64,000 nt of DNA from Leptothermofonsia sichuanensis E412 (GTDB lineage: Bacteria; Cyanobacteriota; Cyanobacteriia; Leptolyngbyales; Leptolyngbyaceae). Location of the stretch: assembly GCF_019891175.1 (NCBI RefSeq), contig NZ_CP072600.1, forward strand, positions 1,240,001 to 1,304,000, written 5' to 3'. Shown here one piece after another: positions 50,417-59,252 of the stretch. Under the pieces are notes generated by a model. It did not search any database. It was not told the DNA's origin and saw only the letters and a list, made by a program, of their open reading frames with translations. The stretch's first letter is position 1. Each line of letters opens with the position of its first letter. The translations under genes and the position numbers were made by a program.

Positions 50417-52912
50417 CTACAGGCTTGACATCATCGAAGGCAGCAAGAAGCCGAGGGCAATTGAACCAATGCCCAACACCAAGAGCCAGAAACGGGGATG
50501 GCTGGTGACATTCCATTTGCTGGGGCAATCCATCTTCACCAGGTCGATCCAGGGCATGATGCCGCGCCGAAACCATCCAACTACGGAAACTTCGCGACTG
50601 ACAAAACTATCCGCCTGACTCATGCCAAACAGGAAGTTCCCCAATGGACCAAAGCGGGATGTATAGTGCAGATAAATCATGCCCGTGGAATCCTGCATTT
50701 TCAAATCCGAGCCGAACTTATAGCCAGCGTCGCCTCGACCAATCACAATTCCAGCCAATTTCACGGCACGACCCCGTAATGGACTGGCATAGGGATCAGA
50801 CATCAGGGCTAAAACATCCGTTTCAGGGGCACGGTTGAAGTCGGGGTACATAAAGACCATTTTCAGCAGAGTGCCCAATCCAAAGCCAATCAATGCAGGC
50901 GAGAGCGCAAGCCCTGGATTCCGATTGACAACAGCGAACGCGGCTCCAATCAACAATCCGACGAAACCCAGCACTTTGTCTGCCCATAGGACAATGACAT
51001 CTGTGGCAAAACTGCCGTAGAGTTTCTTCTTATTCAGACTGCGTCCTTCGCGCATGACCACACTCATGTCGAATTCAGTATCCAGTCCCAGTTGTTCGGC
51101 ATAGGTGCTGAGGGCGCGGACTCGTTTGCCTGTCAGAGGATGGGTAGAATTCAGTTCCATCCACCAGGCCCAGGGGTTGAACATATCCCACAGGAAGACT
51201 CGACCAATTTTCTGTGGTTCGGAGGCAACTCGGTAAGCTGTACCTGTAAAGGCGGCTGATTTGGGGTCAGCGATGCCCAGGGCACGGGTTCCCTGAAGCA
51301 CTTTACTGGGTTCTTTGCTGCGTTTGCCTTCTTCTAAAATGCCATAGGCAATTTTGACCAGCGCACGCGACAGTCCATTTGGGTTTCCGGTCACTTCAGC
51401 CGCAAAGTGATCGGCGTAATACTCCCGGGTGCGGGAGAGATATAGCAGCAGATATTCCCCAACGACATAAAAGACATAGGCCATGATGGTAATGCCGCGG
51501 GCACTGCTTTTGACCTGGCTGTTATCAACTCTGTCAGCGATCGCATCGATATAGACATAGAGGAGATAGGCGATCTGCACCAGAGTCGATGCCAGGGTCA
51601 TGACCGCAAAGTCCCAGTGGACGATGTGCCCTAGCTCATGGGCATAGACCGTAGCAATTTCATCATCATCCAGGTAGGTAAATAAACCTCGACTCACCAC
51701 CAGCCGGGCGCTATTAGGGAGAGAGCCGTAGGTAAAGGCGGTCGGGTTCTGGTCTTCAATAATGCCCAGACGGGGCTGCTTAAGGTTCTTTTGCTGGCAG
51801 ACTTCCCGCAGAATTCTTCCAGTCTCAGGGCTGTAGCGCTCAACTTCAGAGAGAGACATCCAGCGTATGCCATAGAGCCAGCCCTGGATCAAATCCATAA
51901 TGAACGGCGAAAGAAAGAAGATGGCGGCATTGGCAACCACAGTCAGGATGACCGCGATCGCAAATCCTAAGGTTGGGTTTTCACTCTCCACAATCAGCAT
52001 CAGGCTGAGAAACAGCACCAGAATCATCCCAGCTAGGAGAGAAACCGTGACCCCCGATGCCATAGACAGGCTGGCAGCAACTCCCTTCATCGGTAGCTTC
52101 ACGCCACGCCGATCGGATCTGCCTGCTTTGGGAATCGAGTTTTGGGTAGCCTGGGGAGTGGCACCCCGGGCATTTCTGGCAAAGGAAGGTCTGGAAGAAG
52201 TACCAGCGTCCACAGGGGCTACACTCAATTCTGTCAGTTCAGTATCTTCCTCTGGCTCCTCGGCTGGAACCATAGTCAGGAGAAACTGCTTTGCCCAGAT
52301 GCGGACATATTCTTTTTCGCTATTCATCAGTTCACGACAGAGGGCAATCGCCTGGGCCGTCTGTTCGCTCCCCTTATACGCTTTGACCAGCCACATTTGG
52401 GCCTGAGCGTAGTTACTTTCACCCGGACTGGTTCCCCGACAGTACTGTTCCAGATAATTCACCGCATCAACAAACCGCCGGGTCTTGAGTGCCTGGTTTC
52501 CTGCTTTGAGCAGTTCTGCTGAGCGCTCGGCGGAAAGTAAATTTTGGGGGAGAGCTGAATCCCTCACAGATTCTGATACCGCCGGATCTATGACTGGTTG
52601 ACTGGTTGAATCTTCTGCAACTGTCTGGGCATTTCCTTCCTGATGGGAGAGCGTCGGCAGTGTGCGTTGTGCCCACTCCCGTACCTGGGTGTGTTCACAG
52701 GCTGTCATTTGCTGACAGAGGGCGATCGCCTGCGAGATCTGTCCACTTTCCTGGTAAGCCCTGACCAGGTACATTTGCGCCTGAAAGAACTCTTTAGACC
52801 GATAGTTGGATTGACTTTGACAGAATGTTTCAAATGCCTGAACTGCTTCCGGGTAACGCCTTTGTTTCAAAGCATCCACCCCAGCTTGCAGCAAACCCGA
52901 AGGGGAAGACAT
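50417..52912 (-). CDS. TPR-fused M48 family membrane metalloprotease
   Basis: 831 residues from the ATG at 52912 (MSSPSGLLQ), with AGGAG about 10 bases upstream; the open frame runs further but without a site. Two TPR-like blocks (ALKQRRYPEAVQAFETFCQ and ALKTRRFVDAVNYLEQYC, residues 10-110 and 140-230). Then two transmembrane helices, and the HtpX/Ste24-type protease: YAHELGHIVHWDFAV (HExxH zinc site), and TREYYADHFAAEVTG (third ligand Glu region), further helices and a C-terminal part with about three membrane spans (WADKVLGFVGLLIGAAFAV, and WLLVLGIGSIALGFLL). M48 proteases degrade damaged membrane proteins. The TPR front is typical of cyanobacteria. Confidence 0.88.
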   Translation of the reverse strand: MSSPSGLLQAGVDALKQRRYPEAVQAFETFCQSQSNYRSKEFFQAQMYLVRAYQESGQISQAIALCQQMTACEHTQVREWAQRTLPTLSHQEGNAQTVAEDSTSQPVIDPAVSESVRDSALPQNLLSAERSAELLKAGNQALKTRRFVDAVNYLEQYCRGTSPGESNYAQAQMWLVKAYKGSEQTAQAIALCRELMNSEKEYVRIWAKQFLLTMVPAEEPEEDTELTELSVAPVDAGTSSRPSFARNARGATPQATQNSIPKAGRSDRRGVKLPMKGVAASLSMASGVTVSLLAGMILVLFLSLMLIVESENPTLGFAIAVILTVVANAAIFFLSPFIMDLIQGWLYGIRWMSLSEVERYSPETGRILREVCQQKNLKQPRLGIIEDQNPTAFTYGSLPNSARLVVSRGLFTYLDDDEIATVYAHELGHIVHWDFAVMTLASTLVQIAYLLYVYIDAIADRVDNSQVKSSARGITIMAYVFYVVGEYLLLYLSRTREYYADHFAAEVTGNPNGLSRALVKIAYGILEEGKRSKEPSKVLQGTRALGIADPKSAAFTGTAYRVASEPQKIGRVFLWDMFNPWAWWMELNSTHPLTGKRVRALSTYAEQLGLDTEFDMSVVMREGRSLNKKKLYGSFATDVIVLWADKVLGFVGLLIGAAFAVVNRNPGLALSPALIGFGLGTLLKMVFMYPDFNRAPETDVLALMSDPYASPLRGRAVKLAGIVIGRGDAGYKFGSDLKMQDSTGMIYLHYTSRFGPLGNFLFGMSQADSFVSREVSVVGWFRRGIMPWIDLVKMDCPSKWNVTSHPRFWLLVLGIGSIALGFLLPSMMSSL

Positions 52913-53127
52913 AGGATCTTTCTCCTGACTGGTTGATGAGTGAATTCCGGGGGCATAACCTGATAATTCCCTGAATTCAGCGTTATTTATCAACTTCAGC
53001 CCGGAGGAGGATGTTTCAGGAATAGAAGCCTGTACTTCATCCTTTAAATAGAAAACAAACCAGTCCCATACCATCATGGGACTGGCACAACAGAAACGGC
53101 GGTGTTTCAAGCTGGTTACTTAAGGCT

Positions 53128-56100
53128 TCACCACTCTGCGGGTTTTTCTGAGTTTTCCTCAGCCATCTCTTTGTCAGCGAAGTCTGTCTCCTTAAAAGCT
53201 TCTTCAAGACTAATTTCGGTACCTGCCAGATTATCTGAAAAAGCGGAATCCAGATCTAGAGAGGCATCGTCAGTTGGTGTATCCTCAAAAACCCCCCTCA
53301 GATTATTTAAATCAATGGTTCCATCGGGACCAAAGTAAATCTCAATCTCTTCGGTGACGGCGAAACTTCCTGCCATTTCTTCATCCTGAGCAACATCCTC
53401 TAAACCAAAGTCTCTAGAAATGACGGCTTCGCCTGCAAACAGGTCGTCCGCTTTGAATGCAGGTTCCTCCAATTCAGTTGCTCCTAAAGGCTCCCCAAGT
53501 TGGGAGAAATGAGAGTCTAATTCCTCTGAAGCCAGTTCTGCCGTTGGTTCTTCAAAAGGAGCACTGACCTCTGGAAAAGCTTTGGATTCTTCATCGGACC
53601 AATCCAGATTCATGTCTGGATTGGTTTCAGGAGAGTTCTGGAACAATGCTGTAGCGCTAGAGATTTCCTCAGTCTCCGCTCCAGGCAATTCCAGGCTAAA
53701 TTCTGGCGATGTCTCCTCAATTTCGGTTCCAGACGGCTCCAGATGCAGTTCTGGCGTACTTTCGGGAGATTCCTGGAACAAAGCACTCACATCTGGAAAG
53801 GCTGCTTCGGGTTCCTCTGCGGTCAATTCCAGATTCATGTCTGGAGTGAGTTCAGAAGATTCCTGGAACAAGCCACTGATATCCAGATTGGTTGCAATTT
53901 CCTGCTCAACAGGTTCCAGGCTGAGTTCTGGAGCACTTTCAAAGGATTCCTGGAAGGAAATGTTTACGTCAGGGATCCCTTCAGTTTCCCCTTCAAGTGC
54001 CTCCAGGCTGAGTTCTGGCGTACTTTCAGGGGCTTCCTGGAACAAGGCACTCACATCTGAAAATGCGGCTTCAGGTTCCTCATCCGAAATTTCTAAGTTT
54101 ATTTTTGGCGTGGGTTCAGAAGGTTCCTGGAACAAGACATCCCCGTTAGAGGTGTCTTCTGCTTCCTCTTCAACAGGTTCCAGATTCAGTTCTGGGGTAC
54201 TTTCAGGAGCTTCCTGGAACAAAGCGCTCACATCTGGAAAGGCTGCTTCAGGTTCCTCTGTGGTCAATTCCAGATTCAGGTCTGGCGTGGGTTCAGAGGA
54301 TTCCTGAAATAAAGCATTCATATCCAGGTTTGCTGGGATTTCCTGCTCAACGGGTTCCAGGTTGAGTTCTGGAGCAGGTTCAGAGGATTCCTGGAACAAG
54401 GCACTCACATCTGGAAAGGCTGCTTCGGGTTCCTCTGCGGTCAATTCCAGATTCATGTCTGGAGTGAGTTCAGAAGATTCCTGGAACAAGCCACTGATAT
54501 CCAGATTGGTTGCAATTTCCTGTTCAACAGGTTCCAGGCTAAGGTCTGGAGTACTTTCAGAGGATTCCTGGAAGGAAATATGAATGTTAGCGGTTTCTTC
54601 TGCTCCCTCTTCAACAGGTTCCAGATTCAGTTCTGGAGCAGGTTCAGAGGATTCCTGGAACAGGGCACTCACATCTGGAAAGGCTGCTTCGGGTTCCTCT
54701 GCGGTCAATTCCAGATTCATGTCTGGAGTGAGTTCAGAAGATTCCTGGAACAAGCCACTGATATCCAGATTGGTTGCAATTTCCTGTTCAACAGGTTCCA
54801 GGCTAAGGTCTGGAGTACTTTCAGAGGATTCCTGGAAGGAAATATGAATGTTAGCGGTTTCTTCTGCTTCCTCTTCAACAGGTTCCAGATTCAGTTCTGG
54901 AGCAGGTTCAGAGGATTCCTGGAACAAGGCACTCACATCTGGAAAGGCTGCTTCGGGTTCCTCTGCGGTCAATTCCAGATTCAGGTCTGGCGTGGGTTCA
55001 GAGGATTCCTGAAATAAAGCATTCATATCCAGGTTTGCTGGGATTTCCTGCTCAACAGGTTCCAGGCTGAGTTCTGGAGCACTTTCAAAGGACTCCTGGA
55101 AGGAAATATCAGCGTTCGAGGTGTCTTCTGCTTCCTCTTCAACAGGTTCCAGATTCAGTTCTGGAGCAGGTTCAGAGGATTCCTGGAACAGGGCACTCAC
55201 ATCTGGAAAGGCTGTTTCGGGTTCCTCTGCGGTTAATTCCAGATTCATGCCCGGAGTGGGTTCAGAGGATGTCTGGAAAGAATCACCTTCATCCAGGGAA
55301 CTGATTTCAGGCTCCTGCTCAATCGCTTCCAGATTCAGGTCGGAAGGGTTTTGAGCGGCTTCCTCAAAAATAGCACTGACATCAGGAAGCGCTTCCTCTT
55401 CAATCCCTTGAGAAAAGTCGAAGCCTAAAGCGGGTGATACTTTTGCTTGTTCTTCAAAAAAAGCATCTATACTGGCTGAAAGTTCTTCAGCACTGGCTGA
55501 AAGTTCTTCAGCACCATCATAGGAGGGTTCTGAAGTGATATCGATAACGTCTTCAGGTGGCTCCTGAAAGAGTCCGCTAGGATCGGGGAAGATGTCTGCG
55601 ATCGCCTCAGCCGGGACTTCCAGACTCAAGTCGGGCGTCTCTTCCAATGGTGCTGGAAAGATTTCATTCACATCAGGGAAGCCCTCTGCAACGACGCTAA
55701 AGGTTCCTGCTGGGTCAATTAAGGATTCTGACACTGACCCGGAATCCATTTCAAAATTGACTTCTAAAGGCAATTCAGACGCCGTTTCTATTCGTTCTTC
55801 TTCTTCTGATAATTTATCGCCTAATAATTTATCGCCTAAGTTATCAACATTAGGGGCATCCGTATCAGGAGCCAGACTTTCAGCCAGGGCTACCTCCAAA
55901 ATCTCTTCCATCGCGGGATCGATCATGTCCTCGGACTCAAGCTGAAGGGGTTCCTCCATCACCTCAGAGATTTCTTCAATGATGGGCACCTCTGCTTCAT
56001 CCTCAAAGGTCGCTTCGTCATCCAAGAGATTGTCAGAACTGGCATCGTTCAAACTGGCTTCATCCAGATCAACCTGATTTGAGCCGATCTCATTCAGGTC

Positions 56101-57318
56101 AATTGCATTCAGGTCAACTGCATTCAGGTCAATTGCATTCAGATCGATTTGATCTGAATCATTCCCGTGCTCCTGACTTGGAGCTTCCTCATGCAACCAG
56201 GTATCCCCAGAGTCCATCGGTGCTTCCATACCCAATGCATTGGTTGCTGAAAGAGTGACTTCTGCGATCGCCCCATTGGTAACTGCTTCAGAAATCCCTG
56301 CCTGGCTGACCGTTTCGGTCAGAGTCGCAGCTTGATTGACCTGTTCATCGATCTCAACCGGGCTGTTTTCCTCAGTGGCTGTCCGAAATTGCTTCCTGAC
56401 ATAAGTGGGCTTGCTCTCTTTCTTTTGGAACAACCCTTTAATCACATCCGAAATTACTGCAAACATGCCAGTCCCCTTTTCTTTTAAGGTAGAGCGCGAG
56501 TTTTCTGCACTTTTCGCCAGAGGAGAAGTGCTTTGCTTGGGTTCCTTTTCAACCTGACTGGTAACTGTTTGGACCTTTTCAGCAATGTCTTGAACTGTCG
56601 CTTCAGCCTGGTCAGCCAGGGTTTCAAAGGTTTCACTCAGGGAACTTTCTATTGATTGAGCAGTATTGATCGCATCTGAAATAACCTCATCCGCAGATTC
56701 GGTTATGGTTTCGATCGCGTCATTCAGGGAATCTTGATTGGGCTGAAGTTCAGCGATCGGGTCGGAAGCCCCTGCCTCAAACTCGGCGATGGTTTCTTCA
56801 ACCTCGATGGGCGGCTCTGCCAGATGTCTCCGACGAGCGGAAGCAAAATCTGCTGGACTCAGCGGCACATAGGGTTCATCCACCCTGGATTTCAGGGTTG
56901 CCCTTGGTTGACTTTTTCCTGTGATCAGATTCTGAACTTTTTGTTTCAGGTTCTCAAATTGGCTGACTGCTTGTCCAGAGAGATTGGAGAGCGTTTCAGG
57001 ACGGACCAGGTTTCCCAGAATTGACTGCCACTCTTCTGAAGTTGGGATCGCTGTCTGCTCTTCCAAAGGCACCACCTGTCGCCTCAACGTCAGCGTTTGC
57101 CAGCCAAACCAGGCTAACAAAGCGACCCCTGCCGCCTGCCCCAACAACAGCCCACCTTTGATTCGTTCCGCACAGATCCACAAAACAAGAGCGTAGAACA
57201 ATCCAATGCCGCTCCAGATAAAATCGTTTTTGCGGTGTATCTCTGGAAAAAAGAAGGCAGCCATGTAAAGGGCAAAACTGCCTAAGCCAACCACAAGTGC
57301 CAGGAGATAAGTCAGCAT
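53128..57318 (-). CDS. Ycf66-type membrane protein with a giant acidic tandem-repeat extension
   Basis: 1396 residues from the ATG at 57318 (MLTYLLALVVGLGSF; GGAG about 9 bases upstream). The first 90 residues are a Ycf66 membrane module: three helices with FFFPEIHRKNDFIWSGIGLF and ALLAWFGWQTLTLRRQ. Ycf66 is conserved in cyanobacteria and some plastids, function unknown. The rest is a very acidic soluble region: linker (90-300), NAIDLNAVDLNAIDL short repeats (about 405-425), then from about 680 to 1230 some 19 units of about 28-30 residues built on FQESSEPxPELNLEP and EExEAAFPDVSALFQ. Ordinary Ycf66 proteins are far shorter. The repeats are also near-identical in DNA, so the length is probably variable. 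Confidence 0.85.
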   Translation of the reverse strand: MLTYLLALVVGLGSFALYMAAFFFPEIHRKNDFIWSGIGLFYALVLWICAERIKGGLLLGQAAGVALLAWFGWQTLTLRRQVVPLEEQTAIPTSEEWQSILGNLVRPETLSNLSGQAVSQFENLKQKVQNLITGKSQPRATLKSRVDEPYVPLSPADFASARRRHLAEPPIEVEETIAEFEAGASDPIAELQPNQDSLNDAIETITESADEVISDAINTAQSIESSLSETFETLADQAEATVQDIAEKVQTVTSQVEKEPKQSTSPLAKSAENSRSTLKEKGTGMFAVISDVIKGLFQKKESKPTYVRKQFRTATEENSPVEIDEQVNQAATLTETVSQAGISEAVTNGAIAEVTLSATNALGMEAPMDSGDTWLHEEAPSQEHGNDSDQIDLNAIDLNAVDLNAIDLNEIGSNQVDLDEASLNDASSDNLLDDEATFEDEAEVPIIEEISEVMEEPLQLESEDMIDPAMEEILEVALAESLAPDTDAPNVDNLGDKLLGDKLSEEEERIETASELPLEVNFEMDSGSVSESLIDPAGTFSVVAEGFPDVNEIFPAPLEETPDLSLEVPAEAIADIFPDPSGLFQEPPEDVIDITSEPSYDGAEELSASAEELSASIDAFFEEQAKVSPALGFDFSQGIEEEALPDVSAIFEEAAQNPSDLNLEAIEQEPEISSLDEGDSFQTSSEPTPGMNLELTAEEPETAFPDVSALFQESSEPAPELNLEPVEEEAEDTSNADISFQESFESAPELSLEPVEQEIPANLDMNALFQESSEPTPDLNLELTAEEPEAAFPDVSALFQESSEPAPELNLEPVEEEAEETANIHISFQESSESTPDLSLEPVEQEIATNLDISGLFQESSELTPDMNLELTAEEPEAAFPDVSALFQESSEPAPELNLEPVEEGAEETANIHISFQESSESTPDLSLEPVEQEIATNLDISGLFQESSELTPDMNLELTAEEPEAAFPDVSALFQESSEPAPELNLEPVEQEIPANLDMNALFQESSEPTPDLNLELTTEEPEAAFPDVSALFQEAPESTPELNLEPVEEEAEDTSNGDVLFQEPSEPTPKINLEISDEEPEAAFSDVSALFQEAPESTPELSLEALEGETEGIPDVNISFQESFESAPELSLEPVEQEIATNLDISGLFQESSELTPDMNLELTAEEPEAAFPDVSALFQESPESTPELHLEPSGTEIEETSPEFSLELPGAETEEISSATALFQNSPETNPDMNLDWSDEESKAFPEVSAPFEEPTAELASEELDSHFSQLGEPLGATELEEPAFKADDLFAGEAVISRDFGLEDVAQDEEMAGSFAVTEEIEIYFGPDGTIDLNNLRGVFEDTPTDDASLDLDSAFSDNLAGTEISLEEAFKETDFADKEMAEENSEKPAEW
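54320..54847. repeat. 264-bp tandem duplication in the Ycf66-type gene
   Basis: Two adjacent units of 264 bp (54320-54583 and 54584-54847), nearly identical, each covering three protein repeats (88 residues). Further diverged copies of the same units fill about 53.6-55.3 kb. Confidence 0.85.
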
Positions 57319-57743
57319 AATTGCTACTCCAACCATGCCTGAAGATTACCTATTAACTCTACTCCGCCAGGGGAGGATGGGGTTTAAGTTTTGAGTGATT
57401 GTGTTAAGAAACTCAAAGATCCAGCAAAAAATCGATTGCTCTCTATGATTCTCAGCGCCAGAGATGTCAGGTGATATTAACAGAAGATTGGGCGATGACC
57501 GGACATCAGATATTCTGCCTCCTGCTGAAATAGCCCTGCCAATAGTTCTCCTGCAACTTTCAATCTCTCAATGATGCTCCTTCTTCCCTAGACTTTCCCC
57601 TTCATATTTCCCTCATTTCCCCGTTCCCTAACAAGAAAGACTTTGCGACAGCTTAATGTTATCTTCCAAGCTTTCCTGAGGCGATCGGGCTACGCTGTGT
57701 AACATAGTCAGCCCCGGCACTTGCAGAGTTCTCAGGAAAACTT
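57319..57743. other. Divergent spacer between the Ycf66-type gene and gnd
   Basis: 425 bp that must contain both promoters. GTGTAACATAGT at about 57698 could be an extended -10 (TAACAT) for gnd. No repeat or RNA structure seen. Confidence 0.45.
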
Positions 57744-59189
57744 ATGGCACAAAGCTTTGGTGTGATTGGTCTTGCTGTGATGGGTGAAAACCTGGCGCTT
57801 AATGTAGAGCGCAATGGGTTTCCTGTCGCTGTGTATAACCGCAGTCGTGAAAAAACAGATACGTTTATGGCGACGCGGGCGAAGGGTAAAAATTTTGTTG
57901 CCGCCTATACGCTGGAAGAGTTTGTTGCTGCGCTGGAACGCCCACGCAAAATTCTGATCATGGTCAAGGCTGGGGCACCAGTCGATGCCACGATTGAGCA
58001 ATTGAAACCCCTCCTGGATGAAGGTGACATTTTGATTGACGGCGGTAACTCGCTGTTCACGGATACCCAACGTCGTGCTGCTGATTTGGAATCCGCCAAG
58101 TTCACCTTCATTGGTATGGGGGTGAGCGGCGGCGAAGAAGGTGCTCTCAACGGTCCTAGTCTGATGCCTGGGGGAACCCAACAGGCCTATCAGTACCTGG
58201 AACCGATTCTGACCAAGATTGCCGCTCAGGTCGATGATGGTCCCTGTGTCACCTACATTGGTCCTGGCGGAGCTGGTCATTATGTCAAGATGGTGCACAA
58301 TGGCATTGAGTACGGCGATATGCAGCTTATTGCCGAGGCCTACGATCTGTTGAGAAGTGTGCTAGGTTTAAGTGCTCAACAGTTGCACGAAATATTTGCA
58401 GAATGGAACACTACGGATGAACTCAATTCTTATTTGATTGAGATTACGGCAGATGTTTTCAAGGTGATGGATCCTGACACCGGGAGTCCTCTGGTAGACC
58501 TGATCCTTGATGCTGCTGGACAGAAAGGCACTGGGCGTTGGACAGTGGCTGATGCTCTGGAAGTGGGGGTTGCCATTCCAACGATCATTGCCGCAGTCAC
58601 TGCTCGCATTATGTCTTCCTACAAACAGGAGCGTGTCGCTGCATCCAAGCAGTTAACAGGTCCCACTGCCAGCTTTAATGGCGATGTGCAAGCCTTTGTG
58701 ACTAAGGTACGGGATGCGCTGTATTGCTCCAAGATGTGCTCCTATGCTCAGGGCATGGCATTGCTGAGTAAGGCTTCTGAGGTATATGGGTTCAACCTCA
58801 ATCTGGGTGAATGTGCCCGCATCTGGAAAGGTGGATGCATTATTCGGGCCGGATTTTTGAATAAAATCAAGCACGCCTTTGATGAAAATCCCAGTCTGCC
58901 GAACCTGCTACTGGCACCTGAATTTAAGCAAACGATTCTGGATCGGCAGGCGGCCTGGCGTGAAGTGATTGCGGTGGCAGCAACGATGGGTATCCCAGTG
59001 CCAGCATTTAGTGCTTCCCTGGATTACTTCGACAGTTATCGGCGCGATCGCCTGCCCCAGAACCTGACTCAGGCACAACGCGATTACTTTGGTGCCCATA
59101 CCTACGAGCGTGTAGACAAGCCGGGGACTTATCACACGGACTGGATTCATGTTGCCGATCAGTCTCTTGAACCCGCGATGGCAAAGTAG
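57744..59189 (+). CDS. gnd: 6-phosphogluconate dehydrogenase (decarboxylating)
   Basis: 481 residues. Third enzyme of the oxidative pentose phosphate pathway: oxidises 6-phosphogluconate to ribulose 5-phosphate with NADP and loss of CO2, the main route of sugar breakdown in cyanobacteria in the dark. Motifs: [15 protein letters not shown] (Rossmann), NRSREKTD (NADP 2'-phosphate Arg), [20 protein letters not shown] (substrate), [20 protein letters not shown] (catalytic Lys and Asn), and the all-alpha C-terminal half. Length is normal. AGGAAAA precedes the ATG. Followed by a terminator. Confidence 0.97.
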   Translation: MAQSFGVIGLAVMGENLALNVERNGFPVAVYNRSREKTDTFMATRAKGKNFVAAYTLEEFVAALERPRKILIMVKAGAPVDATIEQLKPLLDEGDILIDGGNSLFTDTQRRAADLESAKFTFIGMGVSGGEEGALNGPSLMPGGTQQAYQYLEPILTKIAAQVDDGPCVTYIGPGGAGHYVKMVHNGIEYGDMQLIAEAYDLLRSVLGLSAQQLHEIFAEWNTTDELNSYLIEITADVFKVMDPDTGSPLVDLILDAAGQKGTGRWTVADALEVGVAIPTIIAAVTARIMSSYKQERVAASKQLTGPTASFNGDVQAFVTKVRDALYCSKMCSYAQGMALLSKASEVYGFNLNLGECARIWKGGCIIRAGFLNKIKHAFDENPSLPNLLLAPEFKQTILDRQAAWREVIAVAATMGIPVPAFSASLDYFDSYRRDRLPQNLTQAQRDYFGAHTYERVDKPGTYHTDWIHVADQSLEPAMAK

Positions 59190-59213
59190 TCAAATTTCAG
59201 GCAAATTAAAGCT

Positions 59214-59251
59214 AAAGCGGGATAGGGACTGTTTCCTGCCCGCTTTTTTAT
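59214..59251 (+). terminator. Terminator between gnd and the WD40 gene (possibly bidirectional)
   Basis: AAAGCGGG pairs with CCCGCTTT and is followed by TTTT on the plus strand (end of gnd). On the minus strand the stem is followed by AGCTTTAATTTG, a weaker T stretch, for the convergent gene ending at 59253. Confidence 0.7.
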
Positions 59252-59252
59252 C

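Noticed and set aside
53600-55300. Regularly spaced repeats that could suggest a CRISPR array
   Set aside because: The units are contiguous coding sequence of 84-90 bp with no unique spacers, and they keep one reading frame.
53582-55945. Long plus-strand open frames rich in Ser, Gly and Trp opposite the acidic repeat gene
   Set aside because: They are antisense shadows of the repeated coding sequence; they recur with the 264-bp period and have no start signals or sensible protein features.
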